This document shows, piece by piece, positions 9,695-22,089 of a DNA stretch of 64,000 nucleotides. Under the pieces are notes generated by a model, which was not told the DNA's origin, ran no database searches, and worked only from the letters and a program-made list of their open reading frames with translations. The first letter of the stretch is position 1, and every line of letters starts with the position of its first letter. The DNA lies in the NCBI GenBank assembly GCA_040285825.1, contig JAUPSS010000014.1:314337-378336 (forward strand), written 5' to 3'. The translations under genes were made by a program, and so were the position numbers. This DNA is from Eukaryota sp. TZLM1-RC. Its lineage: Eukaryota; Metamonada: BaSk clade.

Positions 9695-12490
9695 AATGCC
9701 GCATAATTGATAACTACCATCCTCCCATAAGAATACCTCAAGAAATTCATCCGACCAAATGCAATGAATTTGCTTTCGTTTTTCAAAGATTTTTGGATCA
9801 ATTATGTAAAGGAAAGTATGCTATCAATATTATTTGGGAATTTTTTGGTTCTTTTTGTCCTCCTTTTGAACAAAATTTCGTAAATAATTCCAAAGATTTA
9901 ACTAATATAGCACCGAGAAATCAATCATCCGAGAAATTAAGTAAAATTTTTGAAGACAAATGCTTTGACAACAAATGGTCCAAGGCTTTGTCAGCTTTAA
10001 GTCCCGGAGTTAAAGCACCCAACAATAAAAATACAATAGATAAACTAAAAATAATTCATCCTTATGAAGACCCTATAATGGATCAAAATTTTTACGGCAC
10101 ATACTGGGAAAATTATCCATTGATGCCATCAGAAGTTTGTTCGGTGATCAAAAAGAGACCACGCGGTAAGTCTGCCGGACTTTCTGGTATTACTATTGAT
10201 CATGTAAAAGCCGTAATTATTTATTCAGAGGATTGTCTTGGTTTATTAACCAAATTTTTCAACAAAATATTGTCTGGTCAACTCAAATACCCAGAAGAAT
10301 TAAGAAGTTCTCGTTTGACTGCACTTGTCAAAAATTCAAAAATGGATGTTCGTCCTATTGCAGTCTCTGAGAGCTTACATAATATTTTTTCTGCGTGTTG
10401 CGTAAGCAGGTTCAATGAGAAAGCAAAAAAAATTTATTACCCTTTCAATATGGTATTAATACCACAGATGGAGTCTCTTCAGCGATATTTGCTACTGATG
10501 TTTTATTTCGCCAAAATGAATCCAATGTTTGTATGTCATTGGATTTTAGTAATGCTTTCAATTCACTAAGTCGTCGCAGTATCTATGGTGCTCTATTGCA
10601 ATATATGCCGGAATTAATACCGTATTTTCAATCAACATATTGCACATATTCTAATTTACATTTTGGTAATAACATTTTGAGTTCATAAAGTGGTGTAAAA
10701 CAAGGAGATCCGTTAGGACCTCTTTTGTTTTGTTTGGCCATTCATCCTATTTTACTGCAAATTCAAGAGATGTTTCCTTCACTGAAAATGATTACATTTA
10801 TGGATGATGTTGTGCTTATTGGTGATTTAAATATTGTGAAACAAGCAACTGTATGTTTTAAAGAATTATTTATGAAAATTGGTCTCCGACTTAATTTACT
10901 TAAATGTGTTTTGTTATCGAATTCTCCAGTTTCCACAATAGTTGATGGTATTGAAATTCAAGCCAAATTATATTCAATTGATGCTATTCGTCATTTGGGT
11001 TCGTTTACAGGAAATAATGATGAAATTACCAAAAAATTGTTTGAAAAGTTGAACTCAATTTCTGACAAAATTGACCGAATGATGAATTTAGATATAAAAA
11101 AACACATCAAATTTACCATTGTAAGATTGTGTTTTAGTTCCAATTTTAATCATATATTTCGATCTACAAATCCTCTCGCCACTAGACCTTTGGCTCAGAA
11201 GTTTAATGAGTTACGTGCAAAAGTTCTGTCTCAATTACTGGGATGTAACATGTTTCAAATTCCAGATCATGCTTACCTTAGTCCACATTATGGCGGTTTA
11301 GGGTGGACGAAGGCTTCTATTCTTACCTCGTGTGCTTTTGTTGGTGGATGCAGAAATGCAATCTTTGAGTTTTCCGAATGATTTGCAGATTGGGAAGATT
11401 TATTGATGACAACGCAAAGTTCCACTGTTTTTGCATTAAATGAAGAAATTTCAAAAATTGATGTAGACAAATGTGGTCGATGTTTTCCCCAATCATTCAA
11501 TGGCAATCTTCCAGAAAAAAATGTTTTAAATTTGAAGTACACTCTTCGAACATTACAGAAACGATTGACTGGAATGTATGAAAAAGATCTTTATAATAAT
11601 ATATGCAGCTCGGCTGTTTTAAATCAAGATCTTCACTCATTGTTATTGGAAAAGGGTGTTTGTGAAAACAAGTCGTCAGATTCTTCACTTTTTGTAACCA
11701 TTGTACCACGAAGATTTGGACTGTGTGCCACTAATGAAGCATTTGTAACAAAAATGAGATTATATTTGAACATCCCCATTAATCAATTATTATCAAAAGA
11801 AAAATGTATTTGTTCGAATTCACCTCAACTCACTTTGCACCATGCTCTGAATTGCTCTAAATTGATAACTTATCGTTTTTCATTACATGATGCTGTTAGA
11901 GACACTGTTTTCAATATGGCACAAACTGCAAGGATATCGTGTATCAAAGAGCCCCTGCTGAAGGAAACACTTTCTCTGAATAATTTTGGTTCTGATGATA
12001 GAGGTGATGTATACTGTGATTGGATTGATAATTCTGAAGCTATTGTTGACTTTGTCTCATGTAATGTTGCAAATGATACTTTGGTTCACACAAGAAAACT
12101 TAATCCTGTGGCTGCTCTGGATTTCAAAGCAAAAGAGAAACATAGAAAATATGATAAAGATATTGAAGAGGCTAATGTCGATAGAAATACACAGCTGGTT
12201 TTTATTGCTTTCCCATTTTCGATAAATGGAAGATTATCAGTTGAAGCAGAAACTTTTTTGAATGACTTCCAAAAATGGTGCAAGAAAAAACAATGAAAAG
12301 ATTTGATATTTTTTTATGGCGCTCACGGATTCAATTTGCAATTATTAATAGATTACCACGGTTTTTCAATCGAATAAGAGAAGCTTTGGCTAGACAGCAA
12401 GCAGATCAAGATTTTGTAGAGGAAATCTTGGTTCAATGATAGTCGTCCCATTAGTTATGAGTTAATTTAATTAAGTGTGCATGTTCAATA
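9695..12490 (+). pseudogene. Alpha-family non-LTR retrotransposon: reverse transcriptase plus restriction-like endonuclease, broken
   Basis: This is the longest alpha copy. An N-terminal frame to 10569 carries RGKSAGLSGITIDH and MDVRPIAVSES, typical of RT motifs 0-2. Near 10440 the frame shifts at an A run. The continuing frame has motif A (SLDFSNAFNSLSRRS), a TAA just after GNNILSS near 10686, motif B (GVKQGDPLGPLLF) and motif C as FMDD at 10797-10808. A further frame, 11403-12296, holds a CxC...HHALNC zinc-binding motif and the RGDVYCDW/VDFVS endonuclease core, ending KKKQ. The element is 5' truncated, with at least one frameshift and one nonsense codon, so it is not autonomous. A short AT-rich 3' UTR with AATAAA runs to about 12490. 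RT followed by CCHC and an endonuclease places it with RLE-type LINEs (R2-like), not APE-type. Confidence 0.85.
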
Positions 12491-14390
12491 AATATTGATT
12501 TATGCTTATATGGATGACATTTTTATTATTGGTTTTTTTGAGAGCATTTGTAGGGTTTCTGAAAACATTGCTGCGAACTACAAAGACATTGGATTAGCCT
12601 TGAATCCAACCAAATGTCTCTTGATTGGAAGAACAAAACAATTTTTGTTGATTGAGCACCATCAGAATGATGATGCTCAGATTTCCTTTATTAATTATGA
12701 CCAACAAACGTTCAAGTTTCTTGGATGTTGGTTAGGTAATTTGGCTGAAATTTATTCCCAGTTGAACAATTTATTGGAGAATTTTGATAAGGATCTTAGT
12801 TTTATTGTTGAATGTGATATTGAAAAACACATCAAATTTTTTATTTTAAAAATTTGTTATTCTGGAAAAATCACTCATATTTTGAGGTCAACTCCACCTT
12901 CAGTGTATCATGATTTTTGCAGCTCTTTCAACAAACTTCGGGTCAACTTTCTTTCTTCTTTATTGGAAATAAATGAGTCTTTAATTCGAAGTCATGTATT
13001 TTGTTCTGCTAAATTGGGTGGAATTCTTTTCACTAAATCTTCAATTTTATGTAAAGCAGCTTTTTTAGGAGGTGGAAAAAATTATATATTTGAATTTTTC
13101 CAAAGCTTCCCTTATGTTGTTCATCTGATCCATGATGAATCGAATTTATTTAAATCAACTTCAATTTGAATTAGATAATTTGCCTAGTGATATCTGGATT
13201 CAGTGTTTTCCTCAAATTGTTCAAGAAATTTCCAACCGATCGCTTCCAAATTTACGTTTTTGCTTGAAAAAGCTTCAGCACCGTCTGGTTAAAGTATATG
13301 AAGGCTTGGATTATGAAGTAAGATTTGGTTTGGGCAAAATTGAAAATCCCACTTTCGGAAATTTTTTAAAGGACGTTAGTGATAGTTCTGCTACTACTTT
13401 TGTGACGCAAATTTTTTGTGTATATGGACTTTTGTTAAAAAACAATGAATGGCTTTTGAACATGTGTTTTCGTTGTTTTCTGTGGCCAAACAATTTGCCT
13501 AATCATTTGACATGTAAATGTGGTAAACTTCTTTTGTTTACTCATCTTTTGAACGTCAAGCAGTTTATTACATTTAAAAGTAAAGTACATAATAATGTCA
13601 GGGACCAGATTTATGTAAGGTGTAAATCATATTGAGTAGATTCCTTTTTAGAGCCTTTGTTATCAAAATTAATTCTTGATGACCCCAATATTGTTAGTAT
13701 GCGCTACACCAGAGCTTCTATGGGTTTGACAAGAGGTGATCTGGTTGTTCGCGGCTTAAATGGTAGTTTTACTATTTTAGACGCCATGTCCATTGATCCT
13801 TGTAATTCTTCCAACGAACATTTCATTAACTCGGATGTAAATAATCCTCTTCTTGCTGGCGAAACATATAAAATTGCTAAATATGCGAAACCCATTTCCT
13901 CAGTGAATGAAAATTCTCATGTCCAATATTGATGCCGTTAGGCAGAAATACCAAAGAAGTAAAGAGAGAAAAAAGAACTTTATTAATAGAAATACTTGTT
14001 CTTGAACAAGTGCCACATCATCATGTGAATTTCTCATCTGTCTACCAAGTTAGTTTATCAGTAACAACAACATTATAATTTATGTCCCTTTGTTTTTTTT
14101 GCTTGGATCTCTAGGTGAGGCTGCTATGGCTTTCCTGGAGGATTTTGTTGTAGTTGTGAAGAAAAGGACTGGAAGAATTTTCAATCGTGTTTACTGGCAA
14201 AACAGGATTGTATTTTCTATTTTAAAGGAAATGGTTAAACTGATTTCTGATTCACTCTCTTCTTTTGAGAAATTTTCTGAATCTTAAGCAATTAATTGTT
14301 TTAAAGCAGGGGAGACAGATTTTGAGGATGTGGAGCTTTAGTTGTGTATTTTATGTTTTCATATTTGTTGTTGAATAAAAAGAATTTGTT
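12491..14390 (+). pseudogene. Beta-family non-LTR retrotransposon, 5' truncated, interrupted by a solo LTR
   Basis: It begins inside RT motif C (YAYMDDIFII, about 12500) directly after the 3' UTR of the alpha element. The RT thumb region follows (LGGILFTKSSILCKAAFLGG). After a frame change the sequence includes CKCGK, and then TRGDLVVRGL with FTILDAMSIDP, an endonuclease-like core analogous to but distinct from the alpha version. A 143-bp LTR-like insertion at 13930 splits the frame after SHVQY. Coding resumes as NLCPFVFF and continues through FNRVYWQNRIVFSIL to about 14287. The 3' tail ends near 14390 in TTGAATAAAAA. There are several stops and frameshifts. Confidence 0.75.
13930..14072 (+). 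mobile_element. Solo LTR, 143-bp family, nested in the beta LINE
   Basis: It starts TGATGCCGTTAGGCAG and ends in CA (AGTAACAACAACA). A 142-bp relative lies at 22448-22589. The flanks are ATAT on the left and TTAT on the right, a 4-bp target duplication with one change. Removing the insertion restores continuous beta-element coding sequence (SHVQY joined to NLCPF). No internal genes are present, so this is a solo LTR or a very small LTR-type element. Its parent family is unknown. Confidence 0.7.
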
Positions 14391-14391
14391 T

Positions 14392-14850
14392 GATCTCTAT
14401 TTCTATCAGTATAAGCTTCCTCAATATTTTTGTCATATTTTCAATGTTTTTCTTTCGCTTTATATTAAGGAGCCTCTACAGGATTTTCCTTCTTTGAACC
14501 AAAATTGTATTTACAACATTTCAGGAAACAAAATAAAACAACTTCAGAGTTACCAATCCAAAAGCTGTAAATATCACCTCTGTCATCAGAACCAATTATT
14601 TCATGGAAAGGATTTTTTCGCAGAGACGTATTGATACACAAGACTCTTGGATTTCTGACCTCATTTAAAACATTGTTTGCTACAGCAACATGTAATGAAG
14701 AACCAGAAGTTGTCAATATAGGAAAATTAGAACATGACAAAAGGTGAGCCGGGATCAATACAAACAAATAGAGTATTCTTGTTTTAAAAGTTGGTGAATT
14801 AGTATATTTAGATGAAACCTCATTTTTGTTACAAACCAGTTCAACAAAAT
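14392..14850 (-). pseudogene. Alpha-family LINE remnant downstream of CR copy 2
   Basis: On the minus strand a frame reads FVTKMRFHLNI then HQLLKQEYSICLY, matching FVTKMRLYLNI and the following CCHC region of the alpha element. A second frame reads IIGSDDRGDIYSFWIGNSE, the endonuclease core, and a third YKAKEKH and IEEAYTDRN. It is frameshifted and carries internal stops. It runs directly into the 3' flank of CR copy 2, and CR copy 3 has the same arrangement at 44.5 kb, so the pair was duplicated together. Confidence 0.7.
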
Positions 14851-15107
14851 TAGTTTATGAATCTGCCAAACTCATTATCCAAACTACTATAAAACCTTAT
14901 AAAAAATATGATATTCTAAACTTTTGCTGAAACTTTGCTTGAATCATCACGCAATTCTCCGAATGAATCCCTTAAAATGTGACTTATTTTCCAAAATCAA
15001 AAGTGAGTTGAATGGCGACAAGAAAGAATTTGATTTCCATCAGAACTTTGTTGAATACCGTAAACCAACCAATATCAATATCGTATTTATTTATAAAAAC
15101 ACCCAAA

Positions 15108-17625
15108 CTAAAGTCTTGGCATTGATTTTGGAGGTTCCGATGATGACAGCATACTTTGTGATCTTTGTGGAAATCTATTAGGGTTCTGTGACCTTGTCCA
15201 CACAATGGAGTAATCATCATCAGTTTGAAAACCCAAGTGGGCTTGTTCAATACCAGCTTTGAAATCTTGCACTGCGGTAGCTACCATCTGGAACTTTTCA
15301 TTGTTTAAAACATAAAAGAAATCATCCTCTAGGGGACGGCGGGGAGAAAACTCAACTGTAGAAAAGTCTGTTGACTGAATGGAGAGCAGGAGTGAAGCTG
15401 AAAAATGTGGTTTTTCTGGATTGTAGTAGATTGACCTTGGTGTTCTCAGATGTTCTGCAACGTTTTTCCTTGATCTAATCTCTCCAGTCTTGATTTGTAT
15501 CTGCAGTACTCCAAGATAATCGGCCGCATAATTGTTCCTTATGGCTTTCACTATCTCCTCCACTGTTGGAAAATCGTGGGATTCAGAGGGCTTAAACACA
15601 ACAGGGACAATAGCATCAATATCCGCTGTTCCGGGCGGGAGAACCACTATTGTTCGATGGATAAAGGCTCCCAGAAGCATAAAATAGAAGTCTTGGGGTT
15701 CTTGAAGGTCAACAGTGGTCAACATTGATTCACAAATACTTATATATCCAGCAGCATTCAGTTTTCTAGTATTTTTTGATGAAGGTAATCGATAACAATG
15801 ACAATTCTCCTCTAAGAATAAACGTAGAGGAATCGGATACAAGTGTGAGAAAAGTTGAAAATTGGCAGGTATTTGGATTAACGAGTTGAAATTTAATTGA
15901 CTGAATTGAAACAAATAGAGGAGAACACCAACACAAACAGGCTCGATAAGGATTCCCAAGGTTGTAGGAGCAACATGAGTAGTGAGAAGCTCCTTCATGA
16001 TATCAATCAATGTTGACTGCCATGGTGCACTTGCTTTCAAATGTAGATAATTCCATGCAAAATGGGACAGAATAGGATCAACAGTGGGAAGAAGATAGGA
16101 GAAAACTCTATTTCCAAAATTGGAAGGAAAGAATTTGATAACGGCAAAGGAACAATGAACAAAATGGGAGAGTAGTGACTCATGTATAGCAACACCCTCT
16201 AGAATAAGAGAGAGGACAATGGCAGCATCTTTTGGAAGGACAGTACTATTGAAGGCATTTTCCACCTTCAAATTTACCTGAGTAGCAAAAAACATGAGTG
16301 AACTTGAATTGAGCGCATATGTTAACCATAGAGGTCTACAACTAACAGCATTTCTGAGAGACAGAAGTGGAGACACCAACGTTTGAAAATACCCTGATTG
16401 TGATTGGGGAGGAAACAACTGAAACATTCCCGTTGAAAGTGGAGGTAGTGTGGTGCCGCATTGCACATGACTAACCATGTAAGGTTTCAACATGGGAGTT
16501 CTATAAGCACCTTCCTTCACTGCATCATGGCAAAAATGACGAAGAGAAGTGTGTGTTCCTGCAACCACAACTAGTAATTGAAAATGTTGTGTAAATAGAT
16601 TTCGTGCAGCATGGCGCAAACAGCGATATAGATTCCATTCACTATCCATCCCGTTTGTTCCTGTGTTGAGACAGTTGTTGATTAGGGACACCGCACTTGA
16701 ATCGATTAAACTGCTGACCTCATCAGCAAATAGGACATATACAAATTCACGGGAGTGGTTCCGCTGAAGCAGTTGCACTAACGTCTCCGTCATGGCAGAT
16801 ATCGGCTCATTCTGCCGAAAATGGCCATTGAAAAGTTCCTTTGCCTGATCGACAACATTGTGGAAGGCTTCAACATACTCAGATCTTTTTCGTCACCCCT
16901 TTCCAATCAGTTGGCTGTTCAGAGAGGAAAGATGCAATGATCATACACTGACAAGCAAATACAAACATTTTTACTCGTTCCCCTCTTTCCTCTTGTTGAC
17001 AGGCCACTGGAACTAATGATTGAACAAAGGAAATTACACTAGGATCTGAAGGCGGCCAGGTATCTAATATGTCTCCAGTTTTTGAGTATCTTGGGAAAGT
17101 AAAGTATGATGCCTTGTATTTGGTGTCGTTTTGTAGCCTGCTACATGTTTCGATCATAAATCTGGTCTTGCCCATACCAGTTGAGTTGATAAGAGGTAGT
17201 ACATTGGAATGGTAATTTAAAAGCAGATTAGCAGATGTATACTGAGGTAGTAGTTTCATAAACGTCTGGTAATGTCCAATATCTACATAGTCAGGAACCA
17301 AAAGATCTTGTTGCAGATTTCGTGCTATTTGATCTGGTCTGTCTACTTCTATACTCTCTTGTACAAGGTGGAAAACATGCAGGGGAGGTTCAGTGGGTGC
17401 TTTGTGTAATGATAGTAGACTTGAATCAACGTTGAGCATCAAAATCAGTGGTTCCAATGAATTGAGGTATACGTCCTCTACTTGGTTCACTGGAAATCCT
17501 GCACGTCGTGCTTTCATATGAAATCGTAAAGGGTCTTTCACCTGATTATCAGGACCGCTCATCTCTTGGAGCAATGATACAAACTTTGGAAGGTCATGAA
17601 AATACAGAGTCGTTTCTGTAGGCAT
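15108..17625 (-). pseudogene. Crinkler/RHS-type gene, copy 2, frameshifted
   Basis: Nearly identical to copy 1, with the same Walker A and Walker B motifs and the same C-terminal nuclease motifs. A T run near 16886-16890 has five T where copy 1 has four. This splits the gene into a 248-codon N-terminal frame (17625-16879, containing the P-loop) and a 561-codon C-terminal frame beginning at 16793 (containing Walker B and the nuclease region). No other disabling change was noticed, so the break is recent, or it is an assembly error in a homopolymer. Confidence 0.8.
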
Positions 17626-18747
17626 GTTGCTGGTAGAAGGATAAACTGTAGATAGTGGTAATGAATTCAGAAAGAGGATATCACAATATTATGGTCCTTC
17701 TCTGACTATAAAATTACTTCTCTGTGGAGTTCCTGCGATGCAAGACGTAGACGCTGTTGAATGTGATAGTTGGATGAAGCAAATTAGTAGTATTTTTAAT
17801 TATATCAAATAATGAGAAATAATTTAGATTGTCTGTCAATCCAAAAACAAACTTAAGCATGCTGTTGGTTCGTGCCACTCACGTTACAGTATCAAAACAA
17901 TGGTTGTTATCTTGTGACCAAATAGATGGACCGTGAAGTGTGTGGAATATAGTTGTGATTCCGAAATACGTAGCACACTCTAGAATAGTGTAAAGACTAA
18001 CACGAACGCATAATACATTACAAATATGGCCAGTATTCAAACAAAAGTCGATACAAAATTTTTTTGATAACGTAGACATTACACAAGATGATGAACATAG
18101 TTTTTGGCTATTGAAACAAACTATATTAAGATTTGAGAGCAAAACAAGTAACTATTGATATAACCCTTGGATGCCACGTAAACAACTTTGCTATGTTGCC
18201 TATGATATTATACTTAATGCTGTTTTCACTCTTTGAAGGGGTAATCCATCACCCACTTTTCCCAAACCAAATAATCTCTTCACGATTTGCAACCATGTTT
18301 TTAATTATCTGGACAAAATTGCTGAACCTCCTTTGGCGACAGATATAAAAGTCAATGCGATCAAGGCGAATGGCTTTTCTTTTTCCTTGATTAAGATGAT
18401 AATCCATTAAACTTCAACTGCCAGTGTTGTCTCTGTGAAGATTTCCAGTAAGTCAAGTTCCAGTTCAATAGGTTGAGCAACATCGACAAACATTGTTGTT
18501 ATTGATATAAGATACTGATAATAGACCTGAACAGAATAGCAGTATGGAATCAGTTGACTCAACGGAGGAGCGAACATCATCAAGTGAGGCTTGGGTGCTA
18601 TGACTAATGCCTGAATTCAGTGATCCACCAGCTTGACCAGCTGTCCAACAGACTAGATTCCGGTAGCTGAACTCGATGGCCATGCAGAAAGTGTCGAAAT
18701 TCTCGAAAGGCCTTTGATGCTACCTGGGGTGCTAGTTGCTTTCTGCT

Positions 18748-19380
18748 ACTGGGTCCTGAATTGCTTGCAATCAGTACGTGGAATTATTCTACTTTACCTG
18801 CGGCTTGGGTCTTCTTCATTTGTCATGATATTTGTGATACTTATCCTCACACGAAAAAGCGAATAATTTTGAATTTGGATAAGTCAACCGTACCTTTAAT
18901 TTCCAGGTATAATGGAATTCAATGGAATAAAATCAACCATTACATTTTTTTGCAAAAACTCCGATCATTATTCTTGATTCTTGGACTTCTTCTATTGAAT
19001 GTTGAATTAATGTTGATGCAAATAATTCTCTTCTTGTTCAGACAAATACATCATTGCTAAATATACAAAACCTTTGTTTTTTGCTAATGAAATTTCTCAT
19101 GCTCTACATAATCTTAGCTAATGTTGCTTTGGCATTCTTTGGCGATTTAAGTGTACTCGCTAAGCAAATGGCTCGGGCATTTTTCACTCATGTTTACTGG
19201 CAAAACAAGTTTGTGAATTCAATTTAACAGTGTGGTGAAATTAATTTGTGATTCTTTGTCTTCCTGTGGGCAATTTTCAGAATCTTTAACTGCTACGAGG
19301 TATGTTTTCAAGACGTGGAGATTAAGGTGTGTTTTTGATTGTTCTGTTTTTCTTCATTGCTTAATAAAAGAAATTTAGTC
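18748..19380 (+). pseudogene. Beta-family LINE 3' fragment (block copy 2)
   Basis: The counterpart of 5560-6190, with the same FFTHVYWQNKFVNSI-type remnant and A-rich tail, and only scattered base changes. It was duplicated with the block and did not insert independently. Confidence 0.55.
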
Positions 19381-19780
19381 TTTTCATGTGAAATAAATTA
19401 AAGAAGACTGTGATAATTATCTCAAATTTTGAGCTTTGAAAGACTGAAATGCCCAATTTTTAGAATCACACTTACTGATTAAAGCAAATTGTAGTCAGTC
19501 CCAGAAAGTAAATTTCCTCATTTTTTAAAAAGAAATACTGGCTCCAACCTTGGGATTCTGTTTTTGCCCGGTGTACACTACGGTGTGCACTATGAAGTAT
19601 TAAGTAAAACATCAGAATTACAAAGTAGTTGTGGTTTTTGCTTTTTTTGTTTATGCATTGAATTCATTATTGGCAAAAAAATTGCGTGTCTAAAAGAATT
19701 AAGGTAAAAAACGTGATTGAAATTTGTTTATAAACCATAATGACAGCATTATTAATAGGAAAGGCGGAGTGTAAATTTTC

Positions 19781-20053
19781 TCAGCTTAAACATGAGAAAA
19801 ACACTATGACTGAATTGTCAATGATGTTGAAACGAAGCTCTAATTCAGATAGAGTACACAGAACACAGGCGAGTGCACCAGCACCTTTAGGGCCAATATT
19901 GTTTGACTGAAGATTCATAGTAGTTATAGAACCATCCAAATCGTCACCTAATCATTCAATCCATCCCAATTCATAATTTGACTCGATGTCATCAAGAATA
20001 TTTTTTCCACGCATTGGCTGTTTCATTTCACCATGTTCCTTCACTTTTGGCAT
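19781..20053 (-). pseudogene. Leucine-rich-repeat fragment (block copy 2)
   Basis: Equivalent to 6592-6864. Here a Trp codon within the IEWLGDD segment has become TGA and breaks the frame before the LRR unit, which supports calling both copies relics. Confidence 0.4.
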
Positions 20054-20571
20054 TCCTTCATTATTAAGTGAAACTGTGTTGGGTGAATTCCTTGTGTGAA
20101 AATGGTTGTGTAGCTGCTTTCAAGGTATCAGTTCCATGGGTAATAGTTCCTACTCCTCCAAAATTTTTCTTTCGAAAAAATTGCTGTTTGCTAGATTTAC
20201 TATCAACTTTCTTTCTGTCACGTATTGGTAAATGGTCTAATGAAGCCAATTCCATATGTAATGTCGATTGTGTTAATACTACATCCACATCACATATGAT
20301 GACGTGAACACCTTCCTAAAGAGGCAAGTCACGTTTAGCTACTGCTAACATCTCTTTTGTATTAAATCAATTGGTGAATTGTCAGTGTTCTCAATTAGAT
20401 CCATTATTGCAAAGTACCTAATTCCAAGTTCCTTGGAATAACAATGTAATGAAGCTCTAATAGTTCCATTATTTTCAGTGTAACACGAACTTCTGAGCCA
20501 GCATTATTTATAAATTCACTATCAATCAATCAAGTGCACAATGACAAAGTGGCATGTTATCGAAAGTTAAT

Positions 20572-22080
20572 CAATCCACAACACGTAATTTGTTCTTAAA
20601 AGCAGTCAAAACAGACCAAACCTCTGACATACTTCGTCTTTGGCTAAAATGAAACTCTAAACATTGAGAAAGTAAAGAGCACAAACTTAAAGGTAGGTCT
20701 TGATGCAGAGGAATAGACGGATGAGTACCAGAAGTTAGGTTATCGATAATAATTTGCTTATTGCGGTTTCCATGTACTATGCCCTGCCAAATACTTTGAC
20801 CAGTAAAGACAAATAGTAATTTCTTTCACCTGAAGCTTGCTCTGGACTAGTGCAACTGGGAGTAACAACTCTTTTCAATCAAAGAAGGAGACATGGTAAA
20901 CCGGTGTTTTTCCCACTTCCCCAGTCAATTGATACAGGAACTCTGTCTCTAAACAAGATGTTATCTGGCTTTGGGTCCCTGTGAAAAAAATGGCATTCGT
21001 GACACGTGGCAAGAGTTTTGCTCTTAATTTTTCAAACTTTATCTCTAAGTGTAAAACGTGAAAGTATTTCCATAACCTTCTTCTTAAACTTGAACAATAC
21101 CAAATACTCTCGGAACAGAAGGAACGCTGGGAAGAGATATTCAAATGCGGTATTCTCTTGCAAGATCAGCAGATATGCTTTTATCATCAACATAAAATTT
21201 GATTGCAACATTGGCTAAGCTGTATTCAGCAAATACTTCTGCTTGGCCACTATGAATTCTGGAATTCCAATCAACATCCAGGTCTTCAGTTTATCAATTC
21301 CTAGTTGTTCATCACTACTCTGTAATTGTATAATCTCCTTTTCCTTTCCTTCTTTTTCTTTCAAACATGTCATCATTTCTGCTTTAAGTTCTTCCCTAAC
21401 TGTGGTCGCATTTGCTTCAACAATTCTGATTGTTGATCACTGATTTGTCCCAAAATTGGCTGGTCATAAGCAGCAAATGCTGACATAAAAAGTCTTCATC
21501 ATGAGTAATAATACGTTCTATCTGGATTCTATCACAAGATTTCGTGACGTTCATAGTTTCTTATACAATGATGATGACATCAATTTAAAAACTCAAATTC
21601 TCAAATTTGACTAATTCTCAGTTTGACAAGTAAATAGCTTGTTGTGTTTTTCAAACTGCCTCTTGAACCTCTCTCAGGCAAATGCCCTTTTGTACCACTT
21701 TGAGCCATTATTCTGGTTCAGACAGGTGGTGATTTTGTTCGTAAGAGCTACAAAGCTATCAATGGTGTAGCAAACAGCGGCAGAGTTTGAAAGATCGGGA
21801 AGCTTCTCTAAGGGAGAGAAGGTAGCCTTGGTGAGACAAAGAACGCGGGCAGCTAAGACCGCCGATTGAGAACGGTTGTACTTGACTTGTTTGAGGACAG
21901 AGAATACCTGCCTTTTGACACTTCCTATCGGATTTAGAATTAGGTAAGGCAGAATGTTTGGCGATGAGGTCAGCAGCAGTGATAATTGGAGGGGACACCA
22001 GATCGACCAACATGTTATAGTTCCATTCCGTAAGGTTCAGAGGAACATTGGATATTGAAAGCAAAGCGTTGAGATCAGGC
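20572..22080 (-). pseudogene. TKL-type protein kinase pseudogene with N-terminal helical region
   Basis: Read on the minus strand in shifting frames. A possible helical N-terminal region (22080-21620) includes SAVLAARVLCLTKATFSPLE and NGSKWYKRAFA. A charged coiled-coil-like stretch follows (21440-21240, REELKAEMMTCLKEKEGKEK). Then come kinase marks: VAIKFYVDD (VAIK lysine), PSVPRVFGIVQV, HRDPKPDNILF (catalytic loop HRDxKxxN), IDWGSGK in the DFG position, TSPEQASG (APE-like), and the C-lobe end GQSIWQGIVHG and RPS. At least four frameshifts or stops separate these, so it cannot be functional. DWG replacing DFG is unusual. The N-terminal assignment to the same gene is an inference from order and strand. 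Confidence 0.65.
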
Positions 22081-22089
22081 TCTTGTCGT

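Larger units (their letters stand above)
15019..20818. repeat. 5.8-kb duplicated block, copy 2
   Basis: Same content and order as 1830-7629, with scattered substitutions and small indels. Homology with CR copy 3 extends further left, to about 14500. Differences from copy 1 include an extra T in the CR gene near 16888 and a TGG-to-TGA change in the LRR relic. Beyond 20818 the kinase pseudogene continues, which copy 1 lacks. Confidence 0.9.

Noticed and set aside
9393-12283. Minus-strand open frames across the alpha LINE
   Set aside because: They are antisense shadows of the endonuclease-domain coding sequence.
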